From Pseudomonas fontis (GTDB lineage Bacteria; Pseudomonadota; Gammaproteobacteria; Pseudomonadales; Pseudomonadaceae), in assembly GCF_028656955.1 (NCBI RefSeq), contig NZ_JAMDGY010000029.1, positions 29,003-93,002 of the forward strand: a stretch of DNA of 64,000 nt. Reading direction: 5' to 3'. Position numbers and translations under genes: made by a program. The notes under the pieces were generated by a model, which worked only from the letters and a program-made list of their open reading frames with translations, searched no databases and was not told the DNA's origin. Below, one piece after another: positions 10,058-18,534 of the stretch. Each line of letters begins with the position of its first letter. Within the stretch, counting starts at the first letter, position 1.

Positions 10058-12064
10058 ATGCCAGATAACGCACACCCCTCCCCTGTTTCCATCACGCTGC
10101 CAGATGGATCAATTCGTACCTACGACAACCCCGTCACTGTCCACGACGTAGCAGCATCCATCGGCGCCGGTTTGGCACGTAGCACAGTGGCAGGAAGGGT
10201 TGATGGCCGCTTGGTGGACGCCTGCGAGATGATTGACCGCGATGCTAAATTGCAGGTAATCACCCCTAAAGATGATGAAGGCTTGGACATCATCCGTCAC
10301 TCATGCGCCCACCTGGTTGGCCATGCACTCAAACAACTCTACCCGAATGCCAAGATGGTCATTGGCCCGGTGATCAATGAGGGCTTTTACTACGATGTAG
10401 CGTTTGAAAGGCCATTCACCCCGGCAGACCTCGAAGCCATCGAAGCTCGCATGCGCGAGTTGATCGCCAAAGAGTACGATGTCGTCAAGCGCATGACGCC
10501 GCGCGATGAGGCCATCCAGATCTTCAAGGCACGACACGAAGACTACAAACTTCGGCTGATCGAGGACATGCCAGATACCCAGGAGATGGGGCTCTACTTC
10601 CACGAAGAATACGTGGACATGTGCCGCGGCCCTCACGTGCCCAATACTCGCTTCTTGAAGGCATTCAAACTGACCAAGCTAGCGGGGGCTTATTGGCGCG
10701 GTGATGCAAAGAACGAGCAGCTACAGCGCATCTACGGAACGGCTTGGGCCGATGCAAAGCAGCTGTCAGCCCACCTCGTTCGACTTGAGGAAGCCGAGAA
10801 GCGTGACCATCGCAAGATCGGAAGAGAACTCGACCTTTTCCATTTCGAGGACGACGCACCAGGATCAGTTTTCTGGCACCCGCGGGGATGGACGGTGTTT
10901 CAGTCTCTCATCGCCTACATGCGACGCCGACAGAATGACGCGGGCTATGTCGAAGTGAACACGCCAGACGTCATGGATCGCAGCCTGTGGGAAACGTCCG
11001 GGCACTGGCATAACTATCGTGATCACATGTTCACGACCGAAACCGAGGATGGTCGCGCCCTAGCTCTCAAGCCGATGAATTGCCCAGGCGGCACCCTCCT
11101 CTATCGACACGGCCTCAAGAGCTATCGCGACTTGCCGATTCGCATGGGCGAATTCGGTAAAGTCCATCGGTATGAGCCCTCCGGCTCTCTCCATGGGTTG
11201 CTTCGGGTACGTCACTTCACCCAAGACGACGCGCACATTTTCTGCACCCCCGAACAGATGAACGAAGAATGCCGATCCGTCGTGGGTCTGGTACTGGACA
11301 TCTATCGCCAGTTTGGCTTCGAGGACGTGCGCATCAAGCTGTCTACTCGACCTGCCAACCGAATCGGCAGTGACGCAACCTGGGATCAACTCGAGGGGGC
11401 GTTGATCCACTCCTTAGAAGAAATGGGCCTCGACTACCAGATCAATCCAGGTGAGGGGGCGTTCTACGGGCCCAAGCTTGAGTTCGTTCTGCGCGACGCG
11501 ATAGGCCGGGACTGGCAGTGCGGCACGCTTCAAGTGGACATGAACCTGCCTGAACGGTTCGGCATTGAGTACGTCGACGAAGATGGCCTTCGCAAGCGCC
11601 CTGTCATGCTGCATCGAGCACTCTTCGGCTCTCTGGAGCGTTTCACTGGAATCATGCTTGAGCATCACTCTGGCAAACTCCCCGCTTGGCTCTCACCGAT
11701 TCAGGTGGTCGTCTGCTCTATTTCGCAGCAGCATGCAGATTACGTTCGAGACATCGCCACATTACTGCGCTGCAATGGCCTGCGGGTTGAGACTGACACC
11801 CGGAACGAGAAGATCGGCTACAAGATCCGCGAACAGACATTACAGCGCATCCCCTACCTCCTTGTTGCTGGCACTAAGGAACAGGAAGAAGGAACCATCG
11901 CGATTCGTAGCCGAGATGGCGAGGATCTGGGCGTGATGGATCTGACCCAAGCTATAGCTTGGCTGCTTGCAGCAGTCGAAGCTCCAGACGCTCTGGAGCG
12001 CCGTGTAATTTCCAGGGAGGCTCAGCTGCGCTTGGAAGCCAGTAAGGCCAAGCAATCGGCGTAA
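10058..12064 (+). CDS. thrS: Threonyl-tRNA synthetase paralogue
   Basis: Class II synthetase that charges tRNA-Thr. The 668 residues (ATG at 10058; a GTG at 10052 would add two) contain an N-terminal TGS domain, the HxxxH editing domain ([15 protein letters not shown]), motif 2 with [13 protein letters not shown], and a C-terminal anticodon-binding domain. The zinc ligands of the family are kept: Cys in MNCPGG, His in [10 protein letters not shown] and His in [13 protein letters not shown]. It lies 114 bases after queD with no clear Zur box in the gap, so it is probably read from the operon. It is followed by a strong terminator. Confidence 0.93.
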   Translation: MPDNAHPSPVSITLPDGSIRTYDNPVTVHDVAASIGAGLARSTVAGRVDGRLVDACEMIDRDAKLQVITPKDDEGLDIIRHSCAHLVGHALKQLYPNAKMVIGPVINEGFYYDVAFERPFTPADLEAIEARMRELIAKEYDVVKRMTPRDEAIQIFKARHEDYKLRLIEDMPDTQEMGLYFHEEYVDMCRGPHVPNTRFLKAFKLTKLAGAYWRGDAKNEQLQRIYGTAWADAKQLSAHLVRLEEAEKRDHRKIGRELDLFHFEDDAPGSVFWHPRGWTVFQSLIAYMRRRQNDAGYVEVNTPDVMDRSLWETSGHWHNYRDHMFTTETEDGRALALKPMNCPGGTLLYRHGLKSYRDLPIRMGEFGKVHRYEPSGSLHGLLRVRHFTQDDAHIFCTPEQMNEECRSVVGLVLDIYRQFGFEDVRIKLSTRPANRIGSDATWDQLEGALIHSLEEMGLDYQINPGEGAFYGPKLEFVLRDAIGRDWQCGTLQVDMNLPERFGIEYVDEDGLRKRPVMLHRALFGSLERFTGIMLEHHSGKLPAWLSPIQVVVCSISQQHADYVRDIATLLRCNGLRVETDTRNEKIGYKIREQTLQRIPYLLVAGTKEQEEGTIAIRSRDGEDLGVMDLTQAIAWLLAAVEAPDALERRVISREAQLRLEASKAKQSA

Positions 12065-12070
12065 CTTGAA

Positions 12071-12128
12071 CTGCGCACGCTCAAGAACGAGCGTCCAGCG
12101 CAAGCGCTTGAGTCTGCGCAGCCTTTTT
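12071..12128 (+). terminator. Rho-independent terminator after thrS
   Basis: A 15-base stem (12071-12085 with 12107-12121, 13 of 15 positions paired) is followed by ccttttt at 12122-12128. It separates the zinc operon from the TIR operon, so read-through into the defence genes should be limited. Confidence 0.75.
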
Positions 12129-12181
12129 GCAAGCGTGATGTAGCGCCCCGAGAGTAGCGGCCCTATGATATCAACGCCCTC

Positions 12182-12205
12182 GCAGCGCCGAGAATTCGGT
12201 GCTGC
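12182..12205. promoter_or_regulatory. Inverted repeat before the TIR operon
   Basis: Ten-base arms gcagcgccga (12182-12191) and tcggtgctgc (12196-12205) pair with one G-T mismatch around a gaat loop, 23 bases before the first TIR start. It could be an operator or a leader hairpin. The function is inferred from position only. Confidence 0.35.
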
Positions 12206-12228
12206 ATTACCTGCGCGGAGACGGAATC

Positions 12229-12717
12229 ATGCGCCATTGCTTCTACAGCTTTCACTACGAGGCCGACAACTGGCGAGCGGCTAAGATTCGCTCGATCGGG
12301 GCTATCCATGGCGCCCGCGAGGCCTATGACAACGGCTGGGAAGCTGTGAAAAATGGCAGCGAACAGGCAATCAAAAACTGGATTGCCGCCGAAATGAACG
12401 GCTGCTCCTGCGCGATTGTGCTTATCGGCTCACAAACGGCGGGACGCAAATGGATCAACTACGAAATTGAGCAAGCCTGGAACAAAGGCATGGGCCTGGT
12501 CGGGGTCTACATTCACGGCATAACTGATCGCATCAACCAGACCTCCAGAGTCGGTTCAAATCCGTTCAACGGCTTCGATGTGAACAATGTCCCTCTTTCC
12601 AACATCGTTCGCACTTACGATCCAGCGGGCTACGACAGCGCGACCCGGTACGCCAACATCTCCCAGAATCTTGGCAGGTGGGTCGAAGAAGCGATAGCGA
12701 TCCGCAACCGATACTAG
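12229..12717 (+). CDS. ThsB-like TIR protein (MTH538/DUF1863 fold)
   Basis: A 162-residue single-domain protein of the MTH538 TIR-like family, to which Thoeris ThsB proteins belong. ThsB senses phage and makes a cyclic ADP-ribose isomer from NAD. Visible motifs are the first strand HCFYSFHYEADNWRA, the middle AIVLIGSQTAGRKWINYEIE with the W-x-x-x-E arrangement of the catalytic helix, and GLVGVYIHGI. The start ATG at 12229 has GGAG eight bases upstream; the longer frame from 12199 lacks support. It is first in an operon with TIR1, SLOG, TIR2 and a membrane gene. No ThsA with a SIR2-SLOG fusion is adjacent. Confidence 0.8.
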   Translation: MRHCFYSFHYEADNWRAAKIRSIGAIHGAREAYDNGWEAVKNGSEQAIKNWIAAEMNGCSCAIVLIGSQTAGRKWINYEIEQAWNKGMGLVGVYIHGITDRINQTSRVGSNPFNGFDVNNVPLSNIVRTYDPAGYDSATRYANISQNLGRWVEEAIAIRNRY

Positions 12718-12754
12718 CCGCGCGCCCTTCACCACTCTGCCCTTGAGAATCATC

Positions 12755-13909
12755 ATGCAGGAAGCCTCCTACCACCTGGCTATTTTCGGTTCACCTCCCG
12801 AAGGCTTCGTTGATGAATTCCACGAAGCATTGCAAGCGAAGCTCGCGGTACTGTCACTCAACCTCGGTATTGAGGTCGATTGGTATACAGGCATGCCTGC
12901 CGAGTACCGCGTAGCCAACGGAAAATGCACCGCAGCCCTGTGTTTTCCTCTCCCTGATGGACAAGACGTACACATCACTAAATTGATGAAGGATGGTGTC
13001 CCCGTCATTCCTGTCGCATCGAAACTCGGGCATCTGGCCGCGGAGTTTCCTCCGTCAGTATCGATCCTCAATGGGCTGGGACTGGACTCATCGGACGTCC
13101 CAACCATCGTAAATTGCTTGCTGGAATGCGCCTCGCTCTTGCCTCGCCAACGACGCGTTTTCTTGAGCTACAGACGAACGGAATCAACCACCGCAGCGCT
13201 ACAGCTCTATGCGGCACTTTCAGAACGGTTGTTTGACGTTTTTCTCGACACGCATGAGATCTTGCCAGGGGAGCACTTTCAGGAGGTGCTGTGGCAAAAG
13301 CTGTGCGACAGCGATGTCATGATCTACCTGGATACCCCGTCCTACTTCGACAGCCGTTGGACAACAGCAGAGTTTGGGCGCGCCGTGTTCCGCGGTGTTC
13401 CCATTCTCAGGGCTGGCTGGCCAGAAGTAGCTCTCGATGATCGAAGCCAAGCTACGTTGGATTTACGCCTGACCAAAGACGATTTCTTGTCGGATGGCGT
13501 GTCGCTCACCAATGAATGCCTCGCACGGATCTGCCGATCGGCTGAGGATCTGCGCGCAGAAGGCGTCGCTACCCGTTATCGCCTGCTGATGAACGCATTC
13601 GGTACCTCCTTGGAGCGTGCCCAAGCAACAATCGAGGGCTATTCACTCCGACGCAGCCTCACCGTCAAGCCAAAACGTGGAGAGCCAATTTACGTCTATC
13701 CAGCGCTCGGCGTGCCGACGACCTACACCCTGCACGACGCCACCCTTGACAATCACCCTGCGCCGGTGGCCGTAGTATATGATAATGCGGGTATTGAAGA
13801 ACGTAGGTGGCAGACACATATGGAATGGATCAGCAACTACCTAGAAAAGGATGTGCGGTTAGTCGAACCCTACAATTCGGGCTGGCGATTCCTGGATTGG
13901 CGAAAATGA
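12755..13909 (+). CDS. TIR1: three-part TIR-domain protein
   Basis: A 384-residue protein with a central TIR domain at about residues 130-225: RRVFLSYRRTES (strand A), YDVFLDT-type loop FDVFLDTHEILPGEHF, and DSRWTTAEF with Glu 206 in the catalytic position of NAD-cleaving TIRs. Residues 1-125 form an alpha/beta domain (YHLAIFGSPPEGF, AALCFPL, VPVIPVA) that may be a degenerate TIR or Rossmann-like sensor. The C-terminal 80 residues end PVAVVYDNAGIEERRWQTHM. The ATG at 12755 is preferred to the TTG at 12743. Its stop overlaps the SLOG start (ATGA). A close homologue lies at 30787. NAD hydrolysis or cyclisation is inferred. Confidence 0.82.
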   Translation: MQEASYHLAIFGSPPEGFVDEFHEALQAKLAVLSLNLGIEVDWYTGMPAEYRVANGKCTAALCFPLPDGQDVHITKLMKDGVPVIPVASKLGHLAAEFPPSVSILNGLGLDSSDVPTIVNCLLECASLLPRQRRVFLSYRRTESTTAALQLYAALSERLFDVFLDTHEILPGEHFQEVLWQKLCDSDVMIYLDTPSYFDSRWTTAEFGRAVFRGVPILRAGWPEVALDDRSQATLDLRLTKDDFLSDGVSLTNECLARICRSAEDLRAEGVATRYRLLMNAFGTSLERAQATIEGYSLRRSLTVKPKRGEPIYVYPALGVPTTYTLHDATLDNHPAPVAVVYDNAGIEERRWQTHMEWISNYLEKDVRLVEPYNSGWRFLDWRK

Positions 13910-14502
13910 AGAAATCAATATTTCTATCCGCCAGCGTGCCAACCTATGGTAGAGAATTTTTTGATTCTTGCCATCCGTATCAAATACAAATAGCGGTAAG
14001 ATCACTGTTGCTCCTGGCACTGGGACGACAACGCTTGGTATTTGGCGGGCATCCTTCCATCACACCCATGGTTTATGCCGCGGGCAGGAGCTTTGGACTC
14101 AACACCATCGAATGTGTGACCATTTACCAATCCGCATTTTTTGAAGACAAGTTCCCTCTCGAGAACCAGGGATTTGCTGACATCCGGATTGTCGCCAAAG
14201 AAGAAGAACTGAAAGACAGCATCTTGTCTATGCGCCGGCGGATGCTTGAAGATAACGAATTTGCGGTCGGTATTTTCATAGGCGGTATGAAGGGTATTAT
14301 CGATGAATATGAAATGTTCAGAGAAAAGTCCCCTGACGCCAAAGTGATCGCAGTCCGAGCCGGCGGCGGCGCTACGGCGACCCTTCCCTGCACGCAATCA
14401 GACCCAGCCATCCAGGCGCTTGAAGAGTCTGGAGACTATTTCTCGCTGTTCAACAGCATCCTAGGCATCGACCCGAATAGCGAACGGATTTTCAGTAACT
14501 AA
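13906..14502 (+). CDS. Stand-alone SLOG-superfamily protein
   Basis: A 198-residue Rossmann-like protein with the LOG/DprA-type motifs of the SLOG superfamily: an opening strand SIFLSASVPTYG, a glycine turn LVFGGHPSITP (about residues 44-54) and FIGGMKGIIDE (124-134), which corresponds to the GGxGTxxE loop, then AVRAGGGAT. SLOG domains bind nucleotides such as ADP-ribose derivatives. In Thoeris ThsA, the SLOG domain senses the TIR product. Here it is free-standing, with no effector domain of its own. The start at 13906 overlaps TIR1. A homologue with the same motifs lies at 32079. A role as ligand sensor between the TIR proteins and an effector is inferred. Confidence 0.75.
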   Translation: MKKSIFLSASVPTYGREFFDSCHPYQIQIAVRSLLLLALGRQRLVFGGHPSITPMVYAAGRSFGLNTIECVTIYQSAFFEDKFPLENQGFADIRIVAKEEELKDSILSMRRRMLEDNEFAVGIFIGGMKGIIDEYEMFREKSPDAKVIAVRAGGGATATLPCTQSDPAIQALEESGDYFSLFNSILGIDPNSERIFSN

Positions 14503-14513
14503 GGAAGAGTTTA

Positions 14514-15272
14514 ATGGATCGCGGCTTCAACCTGAGCATTAACACCGGCCCATACCCCGTCGACTTCACGAAAGTCCATGCTTATAAAGATGCAAATCAA
14601 AAGCGCGTTGACGACCTGGCCAAGTTAATGATTGATGAGGACACATTCGATGCATCCCTCATCTTGGAGGCTCTCTTTCCAGCAGTGAAGGCCGACATTT
14701 TTTTGTCCCATTCCTCCGCAGACGCAAACGAAGCGATCCAAATCGCACTGGAGCTCCAGGAAAAATGCGGCTTGAATGTGTTTGTTGACTCTTGCATCTG
14801 GGGCTCGATCTACGACTTGCTAAAGGCCATCGACAATAAGTACTGTCGTCGTGAAGGTCAAAAAACTTACGATTATGACGAACGTAATCGCTCGACAGCG
14901 CACGTGCACATGATTCTGACCACCGCCCTGCAGCGCATGATTGATCAGACCGACACGGTCATCTTCATGAATACAGACCAATCGATTTCACTTAAGCACT
15001 CGGTGGATGAGAAACAAAAGACGCTTTCTCCCTGGATTCACATGGAGCTCAATTTCAGTACTCTGGTGCGTCGTCGTTCACGCAAATCAACTGTGATAGT
15101 AAACAAACGTGCACTTAACGAAGTTTACTCGGGTGAGAATTTGAACGTTGCCCATGAGGCACCTACTAGCCACCTAACATCTATTGCAGAAAGCGATTTC
15201 CGAAAGTGGATGCTGCAGGCGTCTATTCTGAAAGGTTCGAAAGCAATCGATCTTTTATACAGTAATTTTTGA
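14514..15272 (+). CDS. TIR2: TIR-like protein with insertion
   Basis: A 252-residue protein of a second TIR type. Residues 1-58 form a leader (FNLSINTGPYPVDFTKV), then comes the TIR strand DIFLSHSSADANEA (61-74), the loop NVFVDSCIWGS (88-97), an inserted helical segment RNRSTAHVHMILTTALQ, the strand TVIFMNTD and SPWIHMEL (172-179), with Glu 178 in the likely catalytic position. Two further homologues occur at 32725 and 24804. The ribosome site is aaggaaga, about eight bases before ATG. It could be an NADase effector or a second signal producer. No biochemical role can be read directly. Confidence 0.75.
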   Translation: MDRGFNLSINTGPYPVDFTKVHAYKDANQKRVDDLAKLMIDEDTFDASLILEALFPAVKADIFLSHSSADANEAIQIALELQEKCGLNVFVDSCIWGSIYDLLKAIDNKYCRREGQKTYDYDERNRSTAHVHMILTTALQRMIDQTDTVIFMNTDQSISLKHSVDEKQKTLSPWIHMELNFSTLVRRRSRKSTVIVNKRALNEVYSGENLNVAHEAPTSHLTSIAESDFRKWMLQASILKGSKAIDLLYSNF

Positions 15273-15284
15273 CGGATACTCTCC

Positions 15285-15698
15285 ATGGATGCCAAGCTCA
15301 AACACCTCGAATTCGTTCAAGGCGTAGTCAATCGCCTTTCTACAAACTCGTTCCTGCTCAAAGGCTGGTCGATCATCCTGATCTCGGCACTCTTCGCGTT
15401 GTCCGCCAAGGATTCTGACAAGGGTTTCGCTCTCCTGGCCTACATCCCAGGCATCGCCTTTTGGGGCCTAGATGGCTACTTCCTGGCGCTCGAGCGCTGC
15501 TACCGGAGGCTCTACGACAAAGTTCGTGCGACGGACAAAGACAAGATCGATTTCATCATGGTGATCGACAAAGGTCAGGGCTGGAAAAACTGGTTCAACG
15601 CTTCGTGTTCCAAAACGCTGATTGCCTTCCATGGCGCAGTTTTCGCGGCCATCACTGCAGTGGTCGTGGTCTACCTCATCAAGTCTTGTGCTGCGTAG
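15285..15698 (+). CDS. Small integral membrane protein ending the TIR operon
   Basis: A 137-residue protein with hydrophobic segments at about 25-42 (LKGWSIILISALFALSA), 47-68 (GFALLAYIPGIAFWGLDGYF) and 112-134, with a charged region RCYRRLYDKVRATDKDKID between. The topology recalls small SLATT-like or pore-forming effectors in nucleotide-signalled defence operons, but I cannot place it in a named family. It starts 13 bases after the TIR2 stop. A membrane-damaging effector or membrane anchor is inferred from context. The second TIR1-SLOG-TIR2 module lacks an adjacent copy. Confidence 0.65.
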   Translation: MDAKLKHLEFVQGVVNRLSTNSFLLKGWSIILISALFALSAKDSDKGFALLAYIPGIAFWGLDGYFLALERCYRRLYDKVRATDKDKIDFIMVIDKGQGWKNWFNASCSKTLIAFHGAVFAAITAVVVVYLIKSCAA

Positions 15699-15705
15699 TT
15701 GGATT

Positions 15706-15739
15706 GGCCAGGGCTCGTAATTTCGAACGTGCCCTGGCC
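15706..15739 (+). terminator. Possible terminator between TIR operon and the convergent zinc transporter
   Basis: A nine-base perfect stem, ggccagggc (15706-15714) with gccctggcc (15731-15739), encloses a loop of 16 bases. It sits in the gap between converging genes. There is no T tract, so the call is weak. Confidence 0.4.
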
Positions 15740-15853
15740 TACCCTCAGATCTATCACCGCATTAAAAGGTAGTGTCAGGAGGCCTTAGCTCCAGCGCTGA
15801 TGATACAGGGCGAAACTATTAGGCCGTCTTCAACAGCGGCCAGCCCCTCCTCC

Positions 15854-16747
15854 CTACTTTCTGAAAGCGCGCACCATTTGCTGTGTGTTGTACTCCATCA
15901 TCTTCAGATAGGTCGGCACCGGGCCATTGGTGTCGGACAGAGACTCCGGATAGAGCTCCCCTCCTGCCTGTGCACCTGTTGCATTTGCGATTTGCTTAAC
16001 CAGCCTGGCGTCATTCGAGTTCTCGATGAAGTAGACCTTTATGCCTTCCTTACGAATCTGATCAATCAGCGATGCCACCTCTGCTGCCGAAGCTTCAGTT
16101 TCTGTCGACACGCCAAGAGGAGACAAGAAAGTAACCCCGTATTCCTTTGCGTAATAGCCAAAAGCGTCATGACTAGTGAGCACCTTGCGCTGTTCAACTG
16201 GCACCTCGGCAAGGTGCATACCTATACGAGTATTGAGCGCGTTAAGCTTCGCCAAGTAACGCTGTGCGTTAGCATGGAAAACCTCCGACTGAGACGGATC
16301 AGCCTTGCTTAGCTCAGCCTCGATACGCGACACCCAAATTTTTACATTTGATGCACTATTCCAAACGTGCGGATCAGCGATGGTCTTGCCATTTTCCTCG
16401 AACGTGTGGGTTTCGATTCCCTCCGAAACGACGACAGGGTTCTTCTCGCTACCAGATGCACGTGCGAGTCTTTCGAACCAGCTCTCCAGGCCTAGCCCGC
16501 TCACGAAGGTAACATCAGCTTCCTTGAGCGCCTTAGCATCACTTGGCGACGGCTGGAAATCGTGAGGATCGCCGTTAGCAGGAACAAGACTTTTGACCTG
16601 GACATTATCGCCACCTACGTTTTTCACCACGTCTGCCAATACTGTAAAACTGGCCACAACGTGTAAAGTCTTAGCTGTTGCTGGCAAAGCAAATATCACT
16701 AATCCTATAGCACTAATCAGAGCAAGCAGAGCACGGGGGAGTCGCAT
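15854..16747 (-). CDS. Zinc-type ABC transporter substrate-binding protein (ZnuA/AztC-like)
   Basis: Periplasmic cluster A-I (cluster 9) metal-binding protein of 297 residues. It has a signal peptide (MRLPRALLALISAIGLVIFA, cleaved near ATAKT), then LVPANGDPHDFQPSPSDAKA with the first metal His, ADPHVWNSA with the second, LTSHDAFGYYAKEYG with the third, and the acidic ligand region near YFIENSNDARL. It lacks the long His-rich loop of classical ZnuA, and gene order (ATPase, permease, binding protein) matches AztABC. The start has GGAG five bases upstream. Zinc is favoured over manganese because of the Zur-type box at the operon head. Confidence 0.85.
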   Translation of the reverse strand: MRLPRALLALISAIGLVIFALPATAKTLHVVASFTVLADVVKNVGGDNVQVKSLVPANGDPHDFQPSPSDAKALKEADVTFVSGLGLESWFERLARASGSEKNPVVVSEGIETHTFEENGKTIADPHVWNSASNVKIWVSRIEAELSKADPSQSEVFHANAQRYLAKLNALNTRIGMHLAEVPVEQRKVLTSHDAFGYYAKEYGVTFLSPLGVSTETEASAAEVASLIDQIRKEGIKVYFIENSNDARLVKQIANATGAQAGGELYPESLSDTNGPVPTYLKMMEYNTQQMVRAFRK

Positions 16748-16761
16748 CTCATCTCCTTATT

Positions 16762-17634
16762 TCACAGGTTGTGTGACACAGGGCGAACCATTCGCCATAG
16801 AAAGCCATTAGGGCCGAAGAGCAGTGCGAGGATGTAGATAAAACTGCAGACTAATATGATCGTGGGCCCAGATGCGACACTCAAGTAGTAGGAAAGCACC
16901 AAACCAACATACCCCGACACAACCGCACTTGCAGCAGCAATCATCAGCATTGTGGTGAGGCGCCTTGACAACAATTGCGCAATTGCTGCCGGCAGCATCA
17001 TCATCCCTACCGCCATCAACGTACCAAGTGTTTGAAACCCAGATACTAAATTCAGCACGACAATCAGGAGAAAGATGAAGTGAAACACCGCTCCCCGCCC
17101 ACCTACAGCTCGTAAAAATCCTGGATCAATGCACTCTACTATCAAAGGCCTGTAGACCATAGCAAGCACCAACAAGGTGCAAGACGTAATGCCACCCACT
17201 AAAAATAAAGCAGAATTATCTACCGCCAGTATCGTCCCAAACAACACATGCAGAAGATCAAGATTTGAGCCATGCAACGAAACAATCATTACGCCTAGTG
17301 CGAGAGACATGAGATAGAAGCTTGCAAAACTCGCATCCTCTCGTAACGAAGTCACTCGACTTACTAGCCCCGACAACAAGGCGACGCTGAGGCCCGCGAT
17401 CAACCCTCCAAGCCCCATAGCTGGCAGAGAAAGTCCGCCTGCAATCATAAAGCCAATCGCAGCACCAGGTAGTACAGCGTGACTCATTGCGTCACCGACT
17501 AAGCTCATACGCCTGAGCATTAACAACACACCGACAGGCCCAGAACTCAATCCGATAGCAAGGGTTGCAACCAAAGCACGTCGCATAAAGCCGTAATCTA
17601 CAAATGGCGATATGAGCAAAGAAAAAAGCGTCAT
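16762..17634 (-). CDS. Zinc-type ABC transporter permease (ZnuB/AztB-like)
   Basis: ABC-3 family permease of 290 residues with about eight hydrophobic segments, moving metal ions delivered by the binding protein across the inner membrane. Recognisable pieces are GPVGVLLMLRRMSLVGDAMS, HAVLPGAAIGF and the coupling region GFQTLGTLMAVGMMMLPAA. The ATG at 17634 overlaps the ATPase stop in ATGA; the longer upstream frame would run into the ATPase gene. The next gene starts 14 bases after its stop. Confidence 0.86.
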   Translation of the reverse strand: MTLFSLLISPFVDYGFMRRALVATLAIGLSSGPVGVLLMLRRMSLVGDAMSHAVLPGAAIGFMIAGGLSLPAMGLGGLIAGLSVALLSGLVSRVTSLREDASFASFYLMSLALGVMIVSLHGSNLDLLHVLFGTILAVDNSALFLVGGITSCTLLVLAMVYRPLIVECIDPGFLRAVGGRGAVFHFIFLLIVVLNLVSGFQTLGTLMAVGMMMLPAAIAQLLSRRLTTMLMIAAASAVVSGYVGLVLSYYLSVASGPTIILVCSFIYILALLFGPNGFLWRMVRPVSHNL

Positions 17635-18371
17635 GCCAAATACTGCCTTTGATCGGTAGATTCGCCCCATTGCTCAGCCAGAGCGCGAGCCCTGTTCAAG
17701 TTTTTATCTGTAAGCACATCTTTAGTACTACCCCAGCCAATGACGGTATGGGATAGCAATAGCGTTCTCGGAAAGGTCGCTCTGATTTGATCGAAGTCGT
17801 GCAGCACCGCTATTACAGTCCGCCCTTCTTGCTTCCATTTCAGAATGATCTGAGTCAGGTCATGGACGGTACGAGAATCGACTGCAGTAAAAGGCTCATC
17901 AAGAACGAGTACCTTCGCATCCTGAACCAGCAATCTTGCGAATAGGACTCGCTGGAACTGCCCTACCGACAGTGCATTGATATGGCGATCGCCCATGCCC
18001 ACCAAGCCGACGTCCTGCAAAGCTTGACGCATGGCGATAGTAGCTTTGGAGGAGACGCCACCAAAAAAACCCATGTGTTTCCAAGCCCCCAAACAAACGA
18101 CATCTGCCACCGTGATTGGGAAACTTCTGTCGATTGAGGATGCCTGGGGAAGGTAGCCAATGTCGCGAGCCTTTAACGCACCACGGTCGATGGTGCCTGT
18201 AGCAGAAACCTCCCCCATCAAGGCCTTCAAGAAGGTAGATTTACCAGCCCCGTTCGGGCCTGCGATGGCTGTGAGACTTCCATGTTCAAACGCTCCCGAA
18301 ACCCCGCGGATGGCGGGAGTTGAGCCGTACGAGACCGATAGATCGTCTACGCAAATCGCTACGCTGCTCAT
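17631..18371 (-). CDS. Zinc-type ABC transporter ATPase (ZnuC/AztA-like)
   Basis: ABC ATPase of 246 residues. It has Walker A GPNGAGKST, Q-loop YLPQASSIDRSFP, signature LSVGQFQRVLFARLL (Q in place of the usual G after SVG), Walker B VLVLDEPFTAVD and H-loop VLHDF. The start MSSVAICVDDLSVSYG at 18371 is chosen because ABC homology begins there and it overlaps the stop of a 39-codon ORF in ATGA. A longer in-frame TTG start at 18506 exists but would replace that small ORF and run toward the Zur box. Confidence 0.87.
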   Translation of the reverse strand: MSSVAICVDDLSVSYGSTPAIRGVSGAFEHGSLTAIAGPNGAGKSTFLKALMGEVSATGTIDRGALKARDIGYLPQASSIDRSFPITVADVVCLGAWKHMGFFGGVSSKATIAMRQALQDVGLVGMGDRHINALSVGQFQRVLFARLLVQDAKVLVLDEPFTAVDSRTVHDLTQIILKWKQEGRTVIAVLHDFDQIRATFPRTLLLSHTVIGWGSTKDVLTDKNLNRARALAEQWGESTDQRQYLA

Positions 18372-18487
18372 GGCAAAGACACCGCCCAGGTGATGGCGAG
18401 CCATAACGGAATCAATGCGAACGCCGCACCTATCAGCCGGTGCCACGCGGACATCGCCAGCAGAGAATTGAAGGAATGTTTGTGCAT
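18368..18487 (-). CDS. 39-residue membrane ORF heading the zinc ABC operon
   Basis: A short frame read from ATG at 18487: it begins MHKHSFNSLLAMSAWHRLIG, continues with a hydrophobic helix AAFALIPLWLAITWAVSLP, and stops in an ATGA overlap with the ATPase start. The composition (polar, His-bearing head, then one transmembrane segment) and the coupling favour a real micropeptide. The upstream ribosome site is poor (ctttcct), which weighs against it. It starts 27 bases after the Zur-type box. It may be a leader that couples translation to the ATPase or a transporter accessory subunit. Confidence 0.55.
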   Translation of the reverse strand: MHKHSFNSLLAMSAWHRLIGAAFALIPLWLAITWAVSLP

Positions 18488-18514
18488 AGGAAAGCAGGAG
18501 ACCCAATCACATAA

Positions 18515-18534
18515 TGATACATTATAACATATCA
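18515..18534. promoter_or_regulatory. Zur-type operator of the zinc ABC transporter operon
   Basis: The 20-mer tgatacattataacatatca is a near-perfect palindrome around ATTATAAC and matches the three other boxes in this window. It lies 27 bases upstream of the small ORF at 18487 and drives the leftward operon. Confidence 0.82.

Noticed and set aside
12229..15698. Calling the first TIR operon classical Thoeris
   Set aside because: No ThsA with SIR2-SLOG or membrane-Macro architecture is adjacent; the SLOG protein is free-standing and there are extra TIR proteins.
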